Below are positions 18,860-27,385 of a stretch of 64,000 nucleotides of DNA, piece after piece. Position numbers and translations under genes: made by a program. The notes under the pieces were generated by a model. That model saw only the letters and a list, made by a program, of their open reading frames with translations. It ran no database searches and was not told where the DNA came from. Positions within the stretch are counted from its first letter, which is position 1. Each line of letters starts with the position of its first letter. The DNA lies in NCBI RefSeq assembly GCF_031456545.1, contig NZ_JAVDUV010000001.1:2480001-2544000 (forward strand), in the 5' to 3' direction. Origin of the DNA: Agromyces sp. 3263 (lineage in GTDB: Bacteria > Actinomycetota > Actinomycetes > Actinomycetales > Microbacteriaceae).

Positions 18860-19318
18860 ATGACAGAATCGTCGCTCGACGAACTGGGACCGGTCGACTT
18901 CGTGATCGTGGAGTTCCCCGTCGGCCAGTCGAACTTCACCGGGGAGATGGCCGAGGAACTGCTCAGGCTCACCGACGCCGGCACGATCAGGGTGATCGAC
19001 ATCCTGATCCTCCAGAAGGCGGACGACGGGACCGTCGACGCGCTGGAACTCTCGGACGCGGAGAACCTGGGGCCATTGGCGCGGCTCGAAGCCGAGCTGG
19101 CTGAGCTCCTCGCCGAAGAAGACGTCGAGAACCTCGCTGCGGCGATGGACCCGGGCAGCGTCGCCGGCGTGATCGTCTACGAGAACCTCTGGGCAGCCCC
19201 GTTCGCATCGGCGGCGCGTCGAGCCGGTGGCCAGCTCATCGCGAATGGCCGCATCCCCATGCAGGACATCATCGCCTCGCTCGAGGCGGACCAGGAACTC
19301 GAGAAGGTCGGAGACTGA
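18860..19318 (+). CDS. DUF6325-family protein
   Basis: A 152-residue acidic protein. It opens with a DELGPVDFVIVEFP strand, then a turn GQSNFTGE, a helix EEL and a strand RVIDILILQK, matching the DUF6325/DUF1269-like ferredoxin-type fold common in actinobacteria. An alanine/leucine-rich acidic helix and then GSVAGVIVYENLWAAPFA follow. An excellent ggaagga site precedes the ATG. Role unknown; relatives are often stress-linked. One base separates its stop from the next tiny gene, so the two form a unit. The spacer 18705-18859 shows nothing else. Confidence 0.75.
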   Translation: MTESSLDELGPVDFVIVEFPVGQSNFTGEMAEELLRLTDAGTIRVIDILILQKADDGTVDALELSDAENLGPLARLEAELAELLAEEDVENLAAAMDPGSVAGVIVYENLWAAPFASAARRAGGQLIANGRIPMQDIIASLEADQELEKVGD

Positions 19319-19319
19319 G

Positions 19320-19475
19320 ATGCTGAGACCAGCACGTGTTGGGCGCGTCGGAGTGGTGCGTGCGCCCGTGGCGAAGGCCGCCGTCGTCGGCGCTGCAGTG
19401 ACCCCGGGGCGAGCGCCGGTCGCCCGCACCGCCGTGGTCGCGGCCGCCGTGACACCGGGCCGCCGCCGGATCTGA
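19320..19475 (+). CDS. 51-residue basic protein, partner of DUF6325 gene
   Basis: A short gene starting ATG at 19320, one base after the preceding stop. It encodes a very basic, Ala/Val-rich peptide with an internal duplication: PVAKAAVVGAAVTPGR followed by PVARTAVVAAAVTPGR, then RRI. In related actinobacteria the DUF6325 gene is followed by a small gene with a similar basic RP/GR-rich opening that goes on to a SHOCT-like helix; that helix is missing here, so this may be a degraded or shortened form. Function not recognised. Confidence 0.55.
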   Translation: MLRPARVGRVGVVRAPVAKAAVVGAAVTPGRAPVARTAVVAAAVTPGRRRI

Positions 19476-19666
19476 CCCGGAGGTCGTGACCGACGGCGGG
19501 ATGCAGCGGCGCAGCGAAGACCGCACCGCCCATGTGCTCAGCGGGCGGTCGGACCAGCAGCTGCAATGACCGCTCGTGGCGACCCGTGCGTCTCGGGGCT
19601 GCGCTGACCGCGTCCGAGATGTCCCGGGCTCAGCGCGACGCCGAACCAGAACGTTCCTGAAACAAG

Positions 19667-19692
19667 AAAACCCCCGGTCTCCCGGGGGTTTT
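19667..19692 (-). terminator. Intrinsic terminator after the tRNA cluster
   Basis: Hairpin AAAACCCCCGG (19667-19677) / CCGGGGGTTTT (19682-19692) with a four-base loop and T/A runs on both sides, so it can work in both directions. It closes the tRNA-Glu-Asp-Phe transcript on the minus strand. Confidence 0.85.
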
Positions 19693-19698
19693 CGTTTG

Positions 19699-19771
19699 TG
19701 GCTCCGACCGGCATCGATCCGGTGACCTTTCGATTTTCAGTCGAACGCTCTACCAACTGAGCTACAGAGCC
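19699..19771 (-). tRNA. tRNA-Phe (GAA)
   Basis: 73 nucleotides read on the minus strand. Acceptor GGCTCTG pairs with CGGAGCC. The D-arm contains TAGCTCAG, the anticodon loop CTGAAAA gives GAA, and the T-arm contains GGTTCGAT-like GGATCGATGCC. CCA is not encoded. Last of three tandem tRNA genes. Confidence 0.95.
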
Positions 19772-19861
19772 TCGGGGCATCCGACCGATCGAAATCGGAG
19801 GCACTGCCTCGAATAAGGAGAAAGCCCCTTCTCTCGTAAGGGAAAGGGCTTGTCGCCTGAG

Positions 19862-19935
19862 CGACCCTGACGGGACTTGAACCCGCGACCTCCGCCGTGA
19901 CAGGGCGGCACGCTAACCAACTGCGCTACAGGGCC
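19862..19935 (-). tRNA. tRNA-Asp (GTC)
   Basis: 74 nucleotides on the minus strand. Acceptor GGCCCTG pairs with CAGGGTC. The anticodon stem CCGCC/GGCGG encloses CTGTCAC (anticodon GTC). The T-arm has GGGTTCAAGTCCC. CCA is not encoded. Middle of the tRNA cluster. Confidence 0.95.
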
Positions 19936-19988
19936 TCGATGTGGTGTCTTGCAACACCGGCTATTGAATTGTACTGGACCTCGTCGTG

Positions 19989-20061
19989 TGACCCCAACGG
20001 GATTCGAACCCGTGCTGCCGCCGTGAAAGGGCGGTGTCCTAGGCCACTAAACGATGGGGCC
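19989..20061 (-). tRNA. tRNA-Glu (TTC)
   Basis: 73 nucleotides on the minus strand. Acceptor GGCCCCA pairs with TGGGGTC. The anticodon stem CCGCC/GGCGG encloses CTTTCAC (anticodon TTC). The T-arm has GGGTTCGAATCCC. CCA is not encoded. First gene of the cluster in transcription order. Confidence 0.95.
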
Positions 20062-20160
20062 GGGTGGCTTTGCCCAGGGGCTCGGCCGCCGACAGCCAAG
20101 CATACGTGCCAACGCGCACAAGCGCAAAACGAGCACCGACAGAGGCCGGAACGAGGGTTC

Positions 20161-20192
20161 CGGATGCCGCGAGCGCTTGTCTGCGGCATCCG
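20161..20192. other. Hairpin made of inverted GGATGCC words upstream of the M23 gene
   Basis: Perfect 10-bp inverted repeat CGGATGCCGC (20161-20170) / GCGGCATCCG (20183-20192) with a 12-base loop, in the 245-base spacer between tRNA-Glu and the wall hydrolase gene. It uses the same over-represented word as the terminator after clpC. The rest of the spacer holds no visible gene. Confidence 0.5.
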
Positions 20193-20306
20193 CCACACGC
20201 GCCCGAAATGCCCGGAAAGCGCCGGGCCCACACCTATCGTGAAGGCTGCCACTGCCCGCACGAGAGCGAGGAGCGCGGGGCGCAGAGCCCGCGTGGACGG
20301 GGAACC

Positions 20307-21641
20307 ATGGACCGAACCAGCCAGCGCACGCCGACCGCCGGCGCCCGGATGCCCGGCGCCAGGACGCTCGGCACCCGCACGCTGCGCGGCCGCACCGGCA
20401 CGCTGCGCGGCCGCGCGCGCCACCTCGTGGCCGGCCTCTCCATCGCGACCATGGCGCTCGTCGGTGCGGTCGCCGTTCCCGCGAGCGCGCAGGCGGCCAC
20501 CTATCCGACGTGGGACGAGCTGCAGGCCGCGAAGGCGAACACCGCTGCGGGCGCTGCGGCGGTCGACCAGGTCACGTCGCTCATCGCCCAGCTCGAGACC
20601 AATGTGCAGGTGACGCGCGCCGAGGCCGAGCTCCGCACCGACGAGCTCATGGTGGCGCAGCAGAAGTTCGACGACGCCGTCGCCCGCGCCGACCAGATCC
20701 AGGCGCAGGCGGATGCCGCCGCAGCCGAGGCCGCGGCCGCGGAGCGCAATGCGGGCCAAGTCGCCGCGCAGCTCTACCGCGCGGGCACGGGCGACGTGGG
20801 CGTGAACCTCTTCCTCGACGCCGGCAACGCCGAGGCGACCGAGAAGCTCCTCGCGAAGCTCGGCAGCATGGAGAAGATGGTCGAGCGCACCTCGGGCATC
20901 TACAACCGGGCGCAGGAGAAGCAGAACTCCGCGACGTCGCTCGCCGGGCAGGCCGAGGTCGCGCGCGCCGAACGCGAGAAGCTCCGCATCGCGGCGGAGG
21001 AGGCGCTCGCCGCGGCGCAGGCCGCGCAGGCCGCGGCCGAGGCCGCGCTCGCCGAGTCGCAGGCGAAGAAGATCGAGCTCGAGCAGCAGCTGAAGTTCCT
21101 GCAGGACACCGAGGCGCAGACCGCGGCGGCCTACCAGGAGGGTGAGCGCATCCGCAAGGAAGAGGAGGAGCGCCGCCGCCAGGAGGCCCTTCGCAGCGGC
21201 TCGCCCGGCACGGTCGCCTCCTCGGGATGGGCGAAGCCCGCGGGCGGCGCCATCACGGGCGACTTCGGCCCCCGCTCGCCGATCTGCGCGGGCGACGGAT
21301 GCTCGGGCTCGTTCCACTACGCCGTCGACCTCGGCACCGGATGCTCCGCGCCGATCTATGCGGCCAACAGCGGCGTCGTGACGTTCTCGGGGTGGTCGGG
21401 CACCTACGGCAACTTCATCAAGATCGACCACGGCGGCGGCATCTCCACGGGCTACGCGCACATCCGCGACGGCGGCCGGTTCGTCGGCGTCGGGGCGTGG
21501 GTCGAGGCCGGACAGAACATCGCCTCGAGCGGCACCACGGGTGCGTCCACCGGATGCCACCTGCACTTCGAGGTCTACTCGGGCGGCAGCCGCATCGACC
21601 CGGTGCCGTTCATGGCCGATCGGGGGATCCGTCTTGGCTGA
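20307..21641 (+). CDS. Secreted coiled-coil M23 (LytM) peptidase
   Basis: 444 residues. A basic N-terminus and hydrophobic signal end in SAQA near residue 70. YPTWDEL and a long Ala/Glu/Gln coiled coil follow (about 75-290), like CwlO/RipA/EnvC regulators of wall cleavage. The C-terminal M23 zinc domain begins at about 310: HYAVDLGTG holds the first His and Asp ligands and HLHFEVYSGG the HxH motif, so it should be an active peptidoglycan endopeptidase. ATG 20307 was chosen as the start of the basic signal-peptide N-terminus. The next gene overlaps by 8 bases and encodes a paralogue with a different catalytic domain. Confidence 0.9.
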   Translation: MDRTSQRTPTAGARMPGARTLGTRTLRGRTGTLRGRARHLVAGLSIATMALVGAVAVPASAQAATYPTWDELQAAKANTAAGAAAVDQVTSLIAQLETNVQVTRAEAELRTDELMVAQQKFDDAVARADQIQAQADAAAAEAAAAERNAGQVAAQLYRAGTGDVGVNLFLDAGNAEATEKLLAKLGSMEKMVERTSGIYNRAQEKQNSATSLAGQAEVARAEREKLRIAAEEALAAAQAAQAAAEAALAESQAKKIELEQQLKFLQDTEAQTAAAYQEGERIRKEEEERRRQEALRSGSPGTVASSGWAKPAGGAITGDFGPRSPICAGDGCSGSFHYAVDLGTGCSAPIYAANSGVVTFSGWSGTYGNFIKIDHGGGISTGYAHIRDGGRFVGVGAWVEAGQNIASSGTTGASTGCHLHFEVYSGGSRIDPVPFMADRGIRLG

Positions 21642-22935
21642 CCATCGCACGCGTCCCGTCTCCCGGGTCAAGCCCGCGACCGTCTTCTCCACGGTGGCGG
21701 TCGGCGCGGTCACCGCGTCGGTCGTCGCGGCGGGCGGGCCGGCGATGGCCGAGCCCGACTACCCGTCGTGGAGCGAGATCGAACAGGCCAAGCAGAACGA
21801 GCAGACCAAGCAGGCCGAGATCGACCGGGTCGGCGCGCTGCTCGTCGGGCTGCAGCAGGCCGCGGATGCCGCGGCGCAGGCCTCGATGATGGCCGACGAG
21901 GCGTGGCGGATAGCGATCGACCAGCGCGATCGCGCGGCGGAGCGGGAGCGCGCGCTCGGCACGCAGGCCGACGAGGCCGACGCCATCGCCGAGATCTCCA
22001 AGATGCGCGCGGGGCTGCTTGCCGCGCACCTCGCGAAGACCGCGGGCGCCGACCTCACGGCCGAGCTCGTGTTCTCGGGCGACGACTCGACGCAGCTCCT
22101 GCAGCAGCTCGGCATGGCCTCGAAGCTCGGCGAGCAGTCGAACGAGGTCTACGAGCAGGCCGTCGCCGACCGGAACACCGCCGACTCGCTTCGCGACCAG
22201 GCAGCGGATGCCGCGGCCGAGCGCCAGCGCCTGGCAGCGCTGGCCGAGCAGCGCGCCGACGAGGCCCGTGCCGCCGCCGATGCGGCCGCCGCCGCGGTGG
22301 CCGAGCAGGAGGAGAAGTCGACCGAGCTCTACGCTCAGCTCGCGAGCCTCAAGGACACGACGGCCGACTTGGAGCGGCGGCGCGTCGAGGGACAGGCGCA
22401 GGAGGCCGCGGAGGCGGCCGCCCGCGCGGCAGCGGCTGCGGCGGCCGCGGCGGCCGCGCAGCAGCCCGCCTCGCCGGGCGGCGCTTCAGGAGGCGGCGGA
22501 AGCGGCTCGGGCGGCAGTGGCGGCGGCGCTCCCGCGCCGAACCCGGCCCCCGCCCCGCCGAACTCGGGCGCGGTCGAGACCGCCATCTGGTTCGCGAGCC
22601 AGCAGCTCGGCGAGCCATACCGGCTGGGCGGCGCCGGCCCGAACGTCTGGGACTGTTCGGGCCTCACCAAGGTCTCGTACGCGCAGGCCGGCATCTCGAT
22701 CGGCACGCACTCGGCGACGAACCAGTACTACACGCTCGCGGGGCGCGGCCTCGCCGTGCCGCTGTCGCAGATCCAGCGGGGCGACCTGCTGTTCTGGGGC
22801 TCGGGCGGCGACTACTACCACGTCGCGATCTACCTCGGCGGGGGCCGCATCCTCGAGGCGCCCCGCGAGGGCGTGCCCGTGCGCGAGTACTTCATCTGGG
22901 GCTCGCCCTCCGCGGCGGCCCGCCCCGCCGGCTGA
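21634..22935 (+). CDS. Secreted coiled-coil NlpC/P60 peptidase (RipA-like)
   Basis: 433 residues, starting at TTG 21634 inside the end of the M23 gene with gggggatc upstream, so translation is probably coupled. Signal peptide ending AMA; YPSWSEIEQAK then a coiled coil homologous to that of the M23 partner; a run of alanines and a Gly/Ser/Pro linker (about 300-340); and a C-terminal NlpC/P60 domain. The catalytic Cys is in DCSGLTKVSY and the His in YYHVAIYLGGG, so a D,L-endopeptidase cutting stem peptides is expected. Likely role: septal or lateral wall turnover. Repeats begin within a few bases of its stop codon. Confidence 0.92.
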   Translation: MADHRTRPVSRVKPATVFSTVAVGAVTASVVAAGGPAMAEPDYPSWSEIEQAKQNEQTKQAEIDRVGALLVGLQQAADAAAQASMMADEAWRIAIDQRDRAAERERALGTQADEADAIAEISKMRAGLLAAHLAKTAGADLTAELVFSGDDSTQLLQQLGMASKLGEQSNEVYEQAVADRNTADSLRDQAADAAAERQRLAALAEQRADEARAAADAAAAAVAEQEEKSTELYAQLASLKDTTADLERRRVEGQAQEAAEAAARAAAAAAAAAAAQQPASPGGASGGGGSGSGGSGGGAPAPNPAPAPPNSGAVETAIWFASQQLGEPYRLGGAGPNVWDCSGLTKVSYAQAGISIGTHSATNQYYTLAGRGLAVPLSQIQRGDLLFWGSGGDYYHVAIYLGGGRILEAPREGVPVREYFIWGSPSAAARPAG

Positions 22936-22985
22936 CCAGCGCTCCCGCTCCGACGTCCGCTCCCGCTCCGACCCCACTCCGGGGC

Positions 22986-23047
22986 GTCGAAACCTTGTGT
23001 TCGGTGCGCACGAGGCGTGCTGCGTGCACCGAACACAAGGTTTCGAC
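22986..23047. repeat. Perfect 22-bp inverted repeat
   Basis: Arms 22986-23007 and 23026-23047 are exact reverse complements, with an 18-base spacer. The arm contains ccttgtgttcggtgc. It lies between two convergent genes (the NlpC/P60 gene and ppa), where it may serve as a bidirectional terminator, or it may be a small mobile palindromic element. Confidence 0.85.
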
Positions 23048-23099
23048 GAGACGAGACGAGACGAGACGAGACGAGACGAGACGAGACGAGACGAGACGG
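23045..23099. repeat. GACGA pentanucleotide array
   Basis: Ten perfect GACGA units (23045-23094) followed by one GACGG, starting at the very end of the right arm of the 22-bp inverted repeat. A simple-sequence tract of this length is unusual in the surrounding DNA. It lies 140 bases past the ppa stop codon and is non-coding as far as I can tell. Confidence 0.95.
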
Positions 23100-23241
23100 G
23101 AGCGGCGAGGACGACGGGCGAACGCGCGGCGCGGCCCGGCGACGCGGGCGCGCAGACGCGAGAAGAGGCGGGCCGTCAGGCCCGCCCCTTCGTCGTGACG
23201 GAGGTCGCGGGCTCGCGGCATCCGCTCGGTTCATGCCCTGG

Positions 23242-23727
23242 TCAGTGACCCGGGAACGCCTCGATCGCCTTGGCGATGAGCGACTCGGCCTCTGCGGCAT
23301 CCGCCCAGCCCTCGGTCTTGACCCACTTGCCGGGCTCGAGGTCCTTGTAGTGCTCGAAGAAGTGCTCGATCTCCTTGCGCGTGAACTCGGGGATGTCGTT
23401 CACGTCCTGGATGTGGTTCCAGCGGGGATCGCCGGCCGGCACCGCGACGACCTTGGCGTCGCCGCCGCCGTCGTCGGTCATGTGGAACACGCCCACGGGA
23501 CGCACCTTGACGCCCACGCCCGGGAACAGCGGGTAGTCGAGCAGCACGAGCACGTCCAGCGGGTCGCCGTCGTCGCCGAGCGTGTTCTCGAAGAAGCCGT
23601 AGTCGGTGGGGTAGACGAAGGTCGTGTAGAGCACGCGGTCGAGGAACACGCGACCGGTCTCGTGGTCGACCTCGTACTTGTTGCGGCTCCCCTTCGGGAT
23701 CTCGATGATCGCGGCGTACTCGCCCAT
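23242..23727 (-). CDS. ppa: Inorganic pyrophosphatase
   Basis: A 161-residue family I soluble pyrophosphatase, which hydrolyses pyrophosphate to two phosphates in the cytoplasm and pulls biosynthetic reactions forward. Visible landmarks: [17 protein letters not shown] at the N-terminus, the [13 protein letters not shown] strand, the metal-binding [10 protein letters not shown] signature, and a C-terminal [15 protein letters not shown]. Length is normal for bacterial family I. Start ATG has a strong gaggag site. Divergent from tilS, a common actinobacterial arrangement. Confidence 0.97.
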   Translation of the reverse strand: MGEYAAIIEIPKGSRNKYEVDHETGRVFLDRVLYTTFVYPTDYGFFENTLGDDGDPLDVLVLLDYPLFPGVGVKVRPVGVFHMTDDGGGDAKVVAVPAGDPRWNHIQDVNDIPEFTRKEIEHFFEHYKDLEPGKWVKTEGWADAAEAESLIAKAIEAFPGH

Positions 23728-23816
23728 GTGGTTCTCCTCGTGGTTGGAAGCTCGTGCTCGAACTCGGCCCGCGGCCCGGTCGGAACGGGGCGCGATCGGC
23801 GGAATAAGGTTACTTG

Positions 23817-24872
23817 ATGCCTTCCGACGAGCTGCCTGCCGTGCGTCGTCCCCGCCTGACGCCGCCGATCGCCGACGTGCGTCGTGCGGTCAGGGCGGTG
23901 CTTCCGGATGCCGCGGACGCGGCCTCGCCCGCCGACGCACTGCTCGTGCTCGTGGCCCTGTCGGGCGGTGCCGACTCGCTCGCCCTCGCCGCCGCCACCG
24001 CGTTCGAGGCGCCGCGCGCCGGACTCCGAGCCGGCGCGGTGATCGTCGACCATGGGCTGCAGGATGCCTCCGCCGAGGTCGCGGCGCGAGCCGCAGACGC
24101 CGGGCGCGCCCTCGGGCTCGACCCGGTCGTGGTGCGCCGGGTCGAGGTCACAGGGGAGGGCGGCCCCGAGGCATCCGCCCGCGACGCCCGCTACGCCGCG
24201 CTCGACGCGGCCGCCGCCGAGACCGGCGCGGCGCTGGTGCTGCTCGGCCATACCCTCGACGATCAGGCCGAGACGGTGCTGCTCGGGCTCGCGCGCGGAT
24301 CGGGCACCGCGAGCCTCGCCGGCATGCCCGCGCGCTGGGGTCGCTACGCTCGGCCGCTCCTCGGCACCCGGCGAGCGACGACACGGCAGGCGTGCCTCGA
24401 TGCGGGGCTCGAGCCGTGGGACGACCCGCACAACGCCGACCCCGCCTACACGCGCGTCCGCGTGCGGGAGCGGGTGCTGCCCGTGCTCGAGGCGGAGCTC
24501 GGGCCGGGAGTCGCCGAGGCGCTCGCGCGCACGGCCGAGCAGCTGCGCGAGGACGACGAGGCGTTCACTAGCCAGATCGACGAGTTCATCGAGGAGATCT
24601 GCGAGCCCGCCGAGGCCGGCATCGCGGTATCGGTCGGGGTGCTCGAGGCGAACCCCGCGGCGCTGCGGCAGCGGATCATCCGGCACGTGCTCTCGAGCGA
24701 GTTCGGCGTCGCCCTCTCGCGCGCGCAGACGCTCGAGGTCGCCCGGCTGGTGACCGACTGGCACGGGCAGGGGCCGCTCGACCTGCCCGGCGGCGTGCAG
24801 GCGTCGCGCTCGGGCCGGCACGTCGTCTTCTCCACCACCGGCTCGACCGAGGTGCTGCCGCACGACCACTGA
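23817..24872 (+). CDS. tilS: tRNA(Ile)-lysidine synthase
   Basis: A 351-residue enzyme that adds lysine to C34 of the tRNA-Ile(CAU) anticodon, so that it reads AUA. The ATP-pyrophosphatase P-loop SGGADS is at residues 49-54. [20 protein letters not shown], the tRNA-handling signature, follows, and the C-terminal half is helical with [19 protein letters not shown]. It ends just after the catalytic core, as actinobacterial forms do. TAAGGT (23805-23810) is six bases before the ATG, suggesting a leaderless start; a TTG at 23814 is an alternative. Its stop lies in the first unit of a 15-bp tandem repeat. Confidence 0.93.
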   Translation: MPSDELPAVRRPRLTPPIADVRRAVRAVLPDAADAASPADALLVLVALSGGADSLALAAATAFEAPRAGLRAGAVIVDHGLQDASAEVAARAADAGRALGLDPVVVRRVEVTGEGGPEASARDARYAALDAAAAETGAALVLLGHTLDDQAETVLLGLARGSGTASLAGMPARWGRYARPLLGTRRATTRQACLDAGLEPWDDPHNADPAYTRVRVRERVLPVLEAELGPGVAEALARTAEQLREDDEAFTSQIDEFIEEICEPAEAGIAVSVGVLEANPAALRQRIIRHVLSSEFGVALSRAQTLEVARLVTDWHGQGPLDLPGGVQASRSGRHVVFSTTGSTEVLPHDH

Positions 24873-24920
24873 GCCCACGACCACTGAGCCCGCGGGCACT
24901 GAGCCCGCGGCCACTACGCC
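24861..24920. repeat. Four tandem 15-bp units spanning the tilS stop codon
   Basis: cacgaccactgagcc occurs twice exactly (24861-24875, 24876-24890) and twice with changes (24891-24905, 24906-24920). The tilS TGA is in the first unit. Confidence 0.9.
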
Positions 24921-24978
24921 GGCGGGCACAGCGTAGGCTCGTGGCATCCGTTCGCCCACGACACCAGGGAGCACAGGC

Positions 24979-25530
24979 ATGGACGCGCGCGAGATCGAGG
25001 CCGACCTGACCGAGGTGCTCGTCACCGAAGCCGAGATCCACGCGAAGCTCGCCGAGCTCGCCCGGCGCATCGAGGCCGACTACGAGGGCAAGGACATCCT
25101 GCTCGTCGGCGTGCTGAAGGGCGCCGTCATGGTCATGGCCGACCTCGCCCGCGAGCTGCGACCGCACGTGAACATGGACTGGATGGCGGTGTCGTCGTAC
25201 GGCGCGGGCACGCAGTCGAGCGGCGTCGTGCGCATCAACAAGGATCTCGACACCGACCTCACCGGGCGCCATGTGCTCATCGTCGAGGACATCATCGATT
25301 CGGGCCTCACGCTCAGCTGGCTGCTCGGCAACCTCGAGTCGCGTGGGGCCGCGTCGGTCGAGATCTGCGCGCTGTTGCGCAAGCCCGATGCCGCCAAGGT
25401 CGAGGTCGCCGTGAAGTACCTCGGCTTCGACATCCCGAACCAGTTCGTCGTCGGCTACGGGCTCGACTACGCCGAGCGGTACCGCAACCTCCGCGACGTG
25501 GCGATCCTCGCGCCGCACGTCTACAGCTGA
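24979..25530 (+). CDS. hpt: Hypoxanthine phosphoribosyltransferase
   Basis: A 183-residue purine salvage enzyme that converts hypoxanthine (and usually guanine) plus PRPP to the nucleotide. The PRPP-binding loop VLIVEDIIDSGLTL (about residues 95-108), the MDWMAVSSYG flexible-loop region and the late base-binding region VGYGLDYAERYRNL are all present. Length is normal. A gggagcacaggc site precedes ATG, and TAGGCT (24934-24939) about 40 bases upstream is a plausible -10. Normally followed directly by ftsH in this group; two extra genes are inserted here. Confidence 0.96.
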   Translation: MDAREIEADLTEVLVTEAEIHAKLAELARRIEADYEGKDILLVGVLKGAVMVMADLARELRPHVNMDWMAVSSYGAGTQSSGVVRINKDLDTDLTGRHVLIVEDIIDSGLTLSWLLGNLESRGAASVEICALLRKPDAAKVEVAVKYLGFDIPNQFVVGYGLDYAERYRNLRDVAILAPHVYS

Positions 25531-25634
25531 GCGGGCGGCGCCCCCTGGCGGATCTGCGCTGCATGCCGGCCCGCGGCTGACCGCCCGGCTTCCGGCCCTG
25601 TGCCGCGGCCCACGCAGGCCCTAGAGTCATCGCC

Positions 25635-27329
25635 ATGGGCGATGGCCGGCGCCGCACCACTCTGCGCGACGCTGGCGCTGCCTTCGCGAGCAACTGGCTG
25701 AACCCGAACCTGCGCCGGGCGCAACTCAGCTTCCTGGGCGCCTGGACTGCCGAGTGGGCCTTCACCGTGGCGCTCGGCATCGTCGCCTACCGCGACGGCG
25801 GTGCGGCGGCCGTCGGGCTCGTGGGCCTGCTGCGCATGGTGCCCTCCGCGATCCTCGCCCCGCTGCTCTCGCCGATCGCCGACCGGGGGCGCCGCGAGCG
25901 GGTCCTCATCCTCGTCTCCATCGTGCGCGGCATCGCCACCGCCGCTGCCGCCGTCGTCGTGGCGGTCTCGGGCCCCTCGGTGGTCATCTACGCGCTCGCC
26001 GTGCTGTCGACGATCGCGGCCACCCTCTACCGCCCGGCGCATTCCGCGCTCCTTCCCTCGCTGTGCAGCACCGGGCACGAGCTCGCCAGCGCCAACATGG
26101 TTCGCGGCCTGCTCGACTCCGCGGCGACCCTGGTCGGGCCGCTGCTCGCGGCGGTGCTCCTCCAGTTCACAGGGGTGGACGTCGTCTTCTGGGTGGCCGC
26201 AGGCGCCTCGTTCCTGGCGGCGGCCCTCCTGGTGCGATTGCGCTACGACGCCCCTCCCCGGCCGGCCGCGCCGAGCCGTCCGAACCTCATCCGTGAGGCG
26301 GTCGAGGGGGTGCGGGCCGTCGCCGGCAATCGCGACCTGACCCTCATCCTCGGGCTCGCGGCGGCGCAGGCGCTGACCCGCGGGGCGCTCACGGTGTTCT
26401 CCGTGGTGGTCGCCATCGAGCTCCTGGGCACGGGCGAGCCCGGCGTCGGGGCGCTGATGACCGCGGTCGGGGTGGGCGCGGTGCTGGGGTCGCTCGCCGC
26501 GTCGCTCCTCGTCGGATCCGGGCGCCTCGGTGGGTGGTTCGCCGTCGGGGTGGGTCTCTGGGGGCTGCCGCTCACGCTCGTCGCCCTCGTTCCCCACCAA
26601 TCGGCGGCGCTGGCGCTGCTCGCCTTCATCGGGGTGGGCAACGCCCTGATCGACCTCGCCGGCTTCACCCTCATCGCCAGGATGGCTCCCGACGAGGTGC
26701 TCGGACGCGTCTTCGGCGTGCTGGAGAGCCTCGTGGCGGTCTTCATCGGGATCGGTGCCGTCGTCGCCTCGACGACGATCGAGTGGTTCGGGGTCCAGAC
26801 CGCGCTGATCGCGATCGGGCTCGTGTGCCCCGTGCTCGCCGTGGTGTGCTGGCATCGGCTGCGAGGGCTCGACCGGTCCGTCGACGCGCTCGATGCCCGG
26901 ATCGGGCTGCTGCAGCGGGTGCCGATGCTGCGGCCGCTGCCACTGCCGTCGATCGAGCGGCTGGCACGCGGCCTTGAACCGGTCGCCGTCCCCGCGGGCG
27001 CGGCCGTGTTCACGCAGGGCGACATCGGCGACCGCTACTACGTGATCGCGTCCGGCGACGCCGACGTGGTGGGCGACGGCCGGGTCGTGGCGTCGCTCGG
27101 CCCGGGCGAGGGCTTCGGCGAGATCGCCCTGCTCCGGCGCACCCGTCGCACGGCGACCGTCGTGGCGAGGAGCCTGCTCGAACTGCAGTCGCTCGGGTCG
27201 GAGCGGTTCCTCCCCGTGGTCCTCGGCTACACCGCGAGCGCGATCGAGGCCGCGTCGACGGTCGACGACCTGCTGCACCGCTACGAGCCGACGGAGCCCC
27301 ACGGGGAGCCGCCGCCGCCCACTCCGTGA
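25635..27329 (+). CDS. MFS transporter fused to a cyclic-nucleotide-binding domain
   Basis: 564 residues. About 400 residues of major-facilitator sequence with 10-12 hydrophobic helices are followed by a C-terminal CRP-type domain (about 430-550). The phosphate-binding cassette GPGEGFGEIALLRRTRRTAT holds the Glu and Arg that contact cyclic nucleotide, and GAAVFTQGDIGDRYYVIASG gives the first strands. This suggests transport controlled by cAMP or a related nucleotide; substrate unknown. TAGAGT (25622-25627) is seven bases before ATG, consistent with a leaderless transcript. The next gene encodes a cyclase-like protein. Confidence 0.88.
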   Translation: MGDGRRRTTLRDAGAAFASNWLNPNLRRAQLSFLGAWTAEWAFTVALGIVAYRDGGAAAVGLVGLLRMVPSAILAPLLSPIADRGRRERVLILVSIVRGIATAAAAVVVAVSGPSVVIYALAVLSTIAATLYRPAHSALLPSLCSTGHELASANMVRGLLDSAATLVGPLLAAVLLQFTGVDVVFWVAAGASFLAAALLVRLRYDAPPRPAAPSRPNLIREAVEGVRAVAGNRDLTLILGLAAAQALTRGALTVFSVVVAIELLGTGEPGVGALMTAVGVGAVLGSLAASLLVGSGRLGGWFAVGVGLWGLPLTLVALVPHQSAALALLAFIGVGNALIDLAGFTLIARMAPDEVLGRVFGVLESLVAVFIGIGAVVASTTIEWFGVQTALIAIGLVCPVLAVVCWHRLRGLDRSVDALDARIGLLQRVPMLRPLPLPSIERLARGLEPVAVPAGAAVFTQGDIGDRYYVIASGDADVVGDGRVVASLGPGEGFGEIALLRRTRRTATVVARSLLELQSLGSERFLPVVLGYTASAIEAASTVDDLLHRYEPTEPHGEPPPPTP

Positions 27330-27385
27330 GCGGGCGCCCCGAACGGGTTCATTGTGCACCGGGGGCTTTGGTGCGACCCTTGGGC

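Noticed and set aside
23045..23099. GACGA array as a CRISPR-like array or as coding sequence
   Set aside because: Units are five bases with no spacers, and the encoded repeats (Glu-Thr-Arg-Arg-Asp) occur in all frames with no start or conservation.
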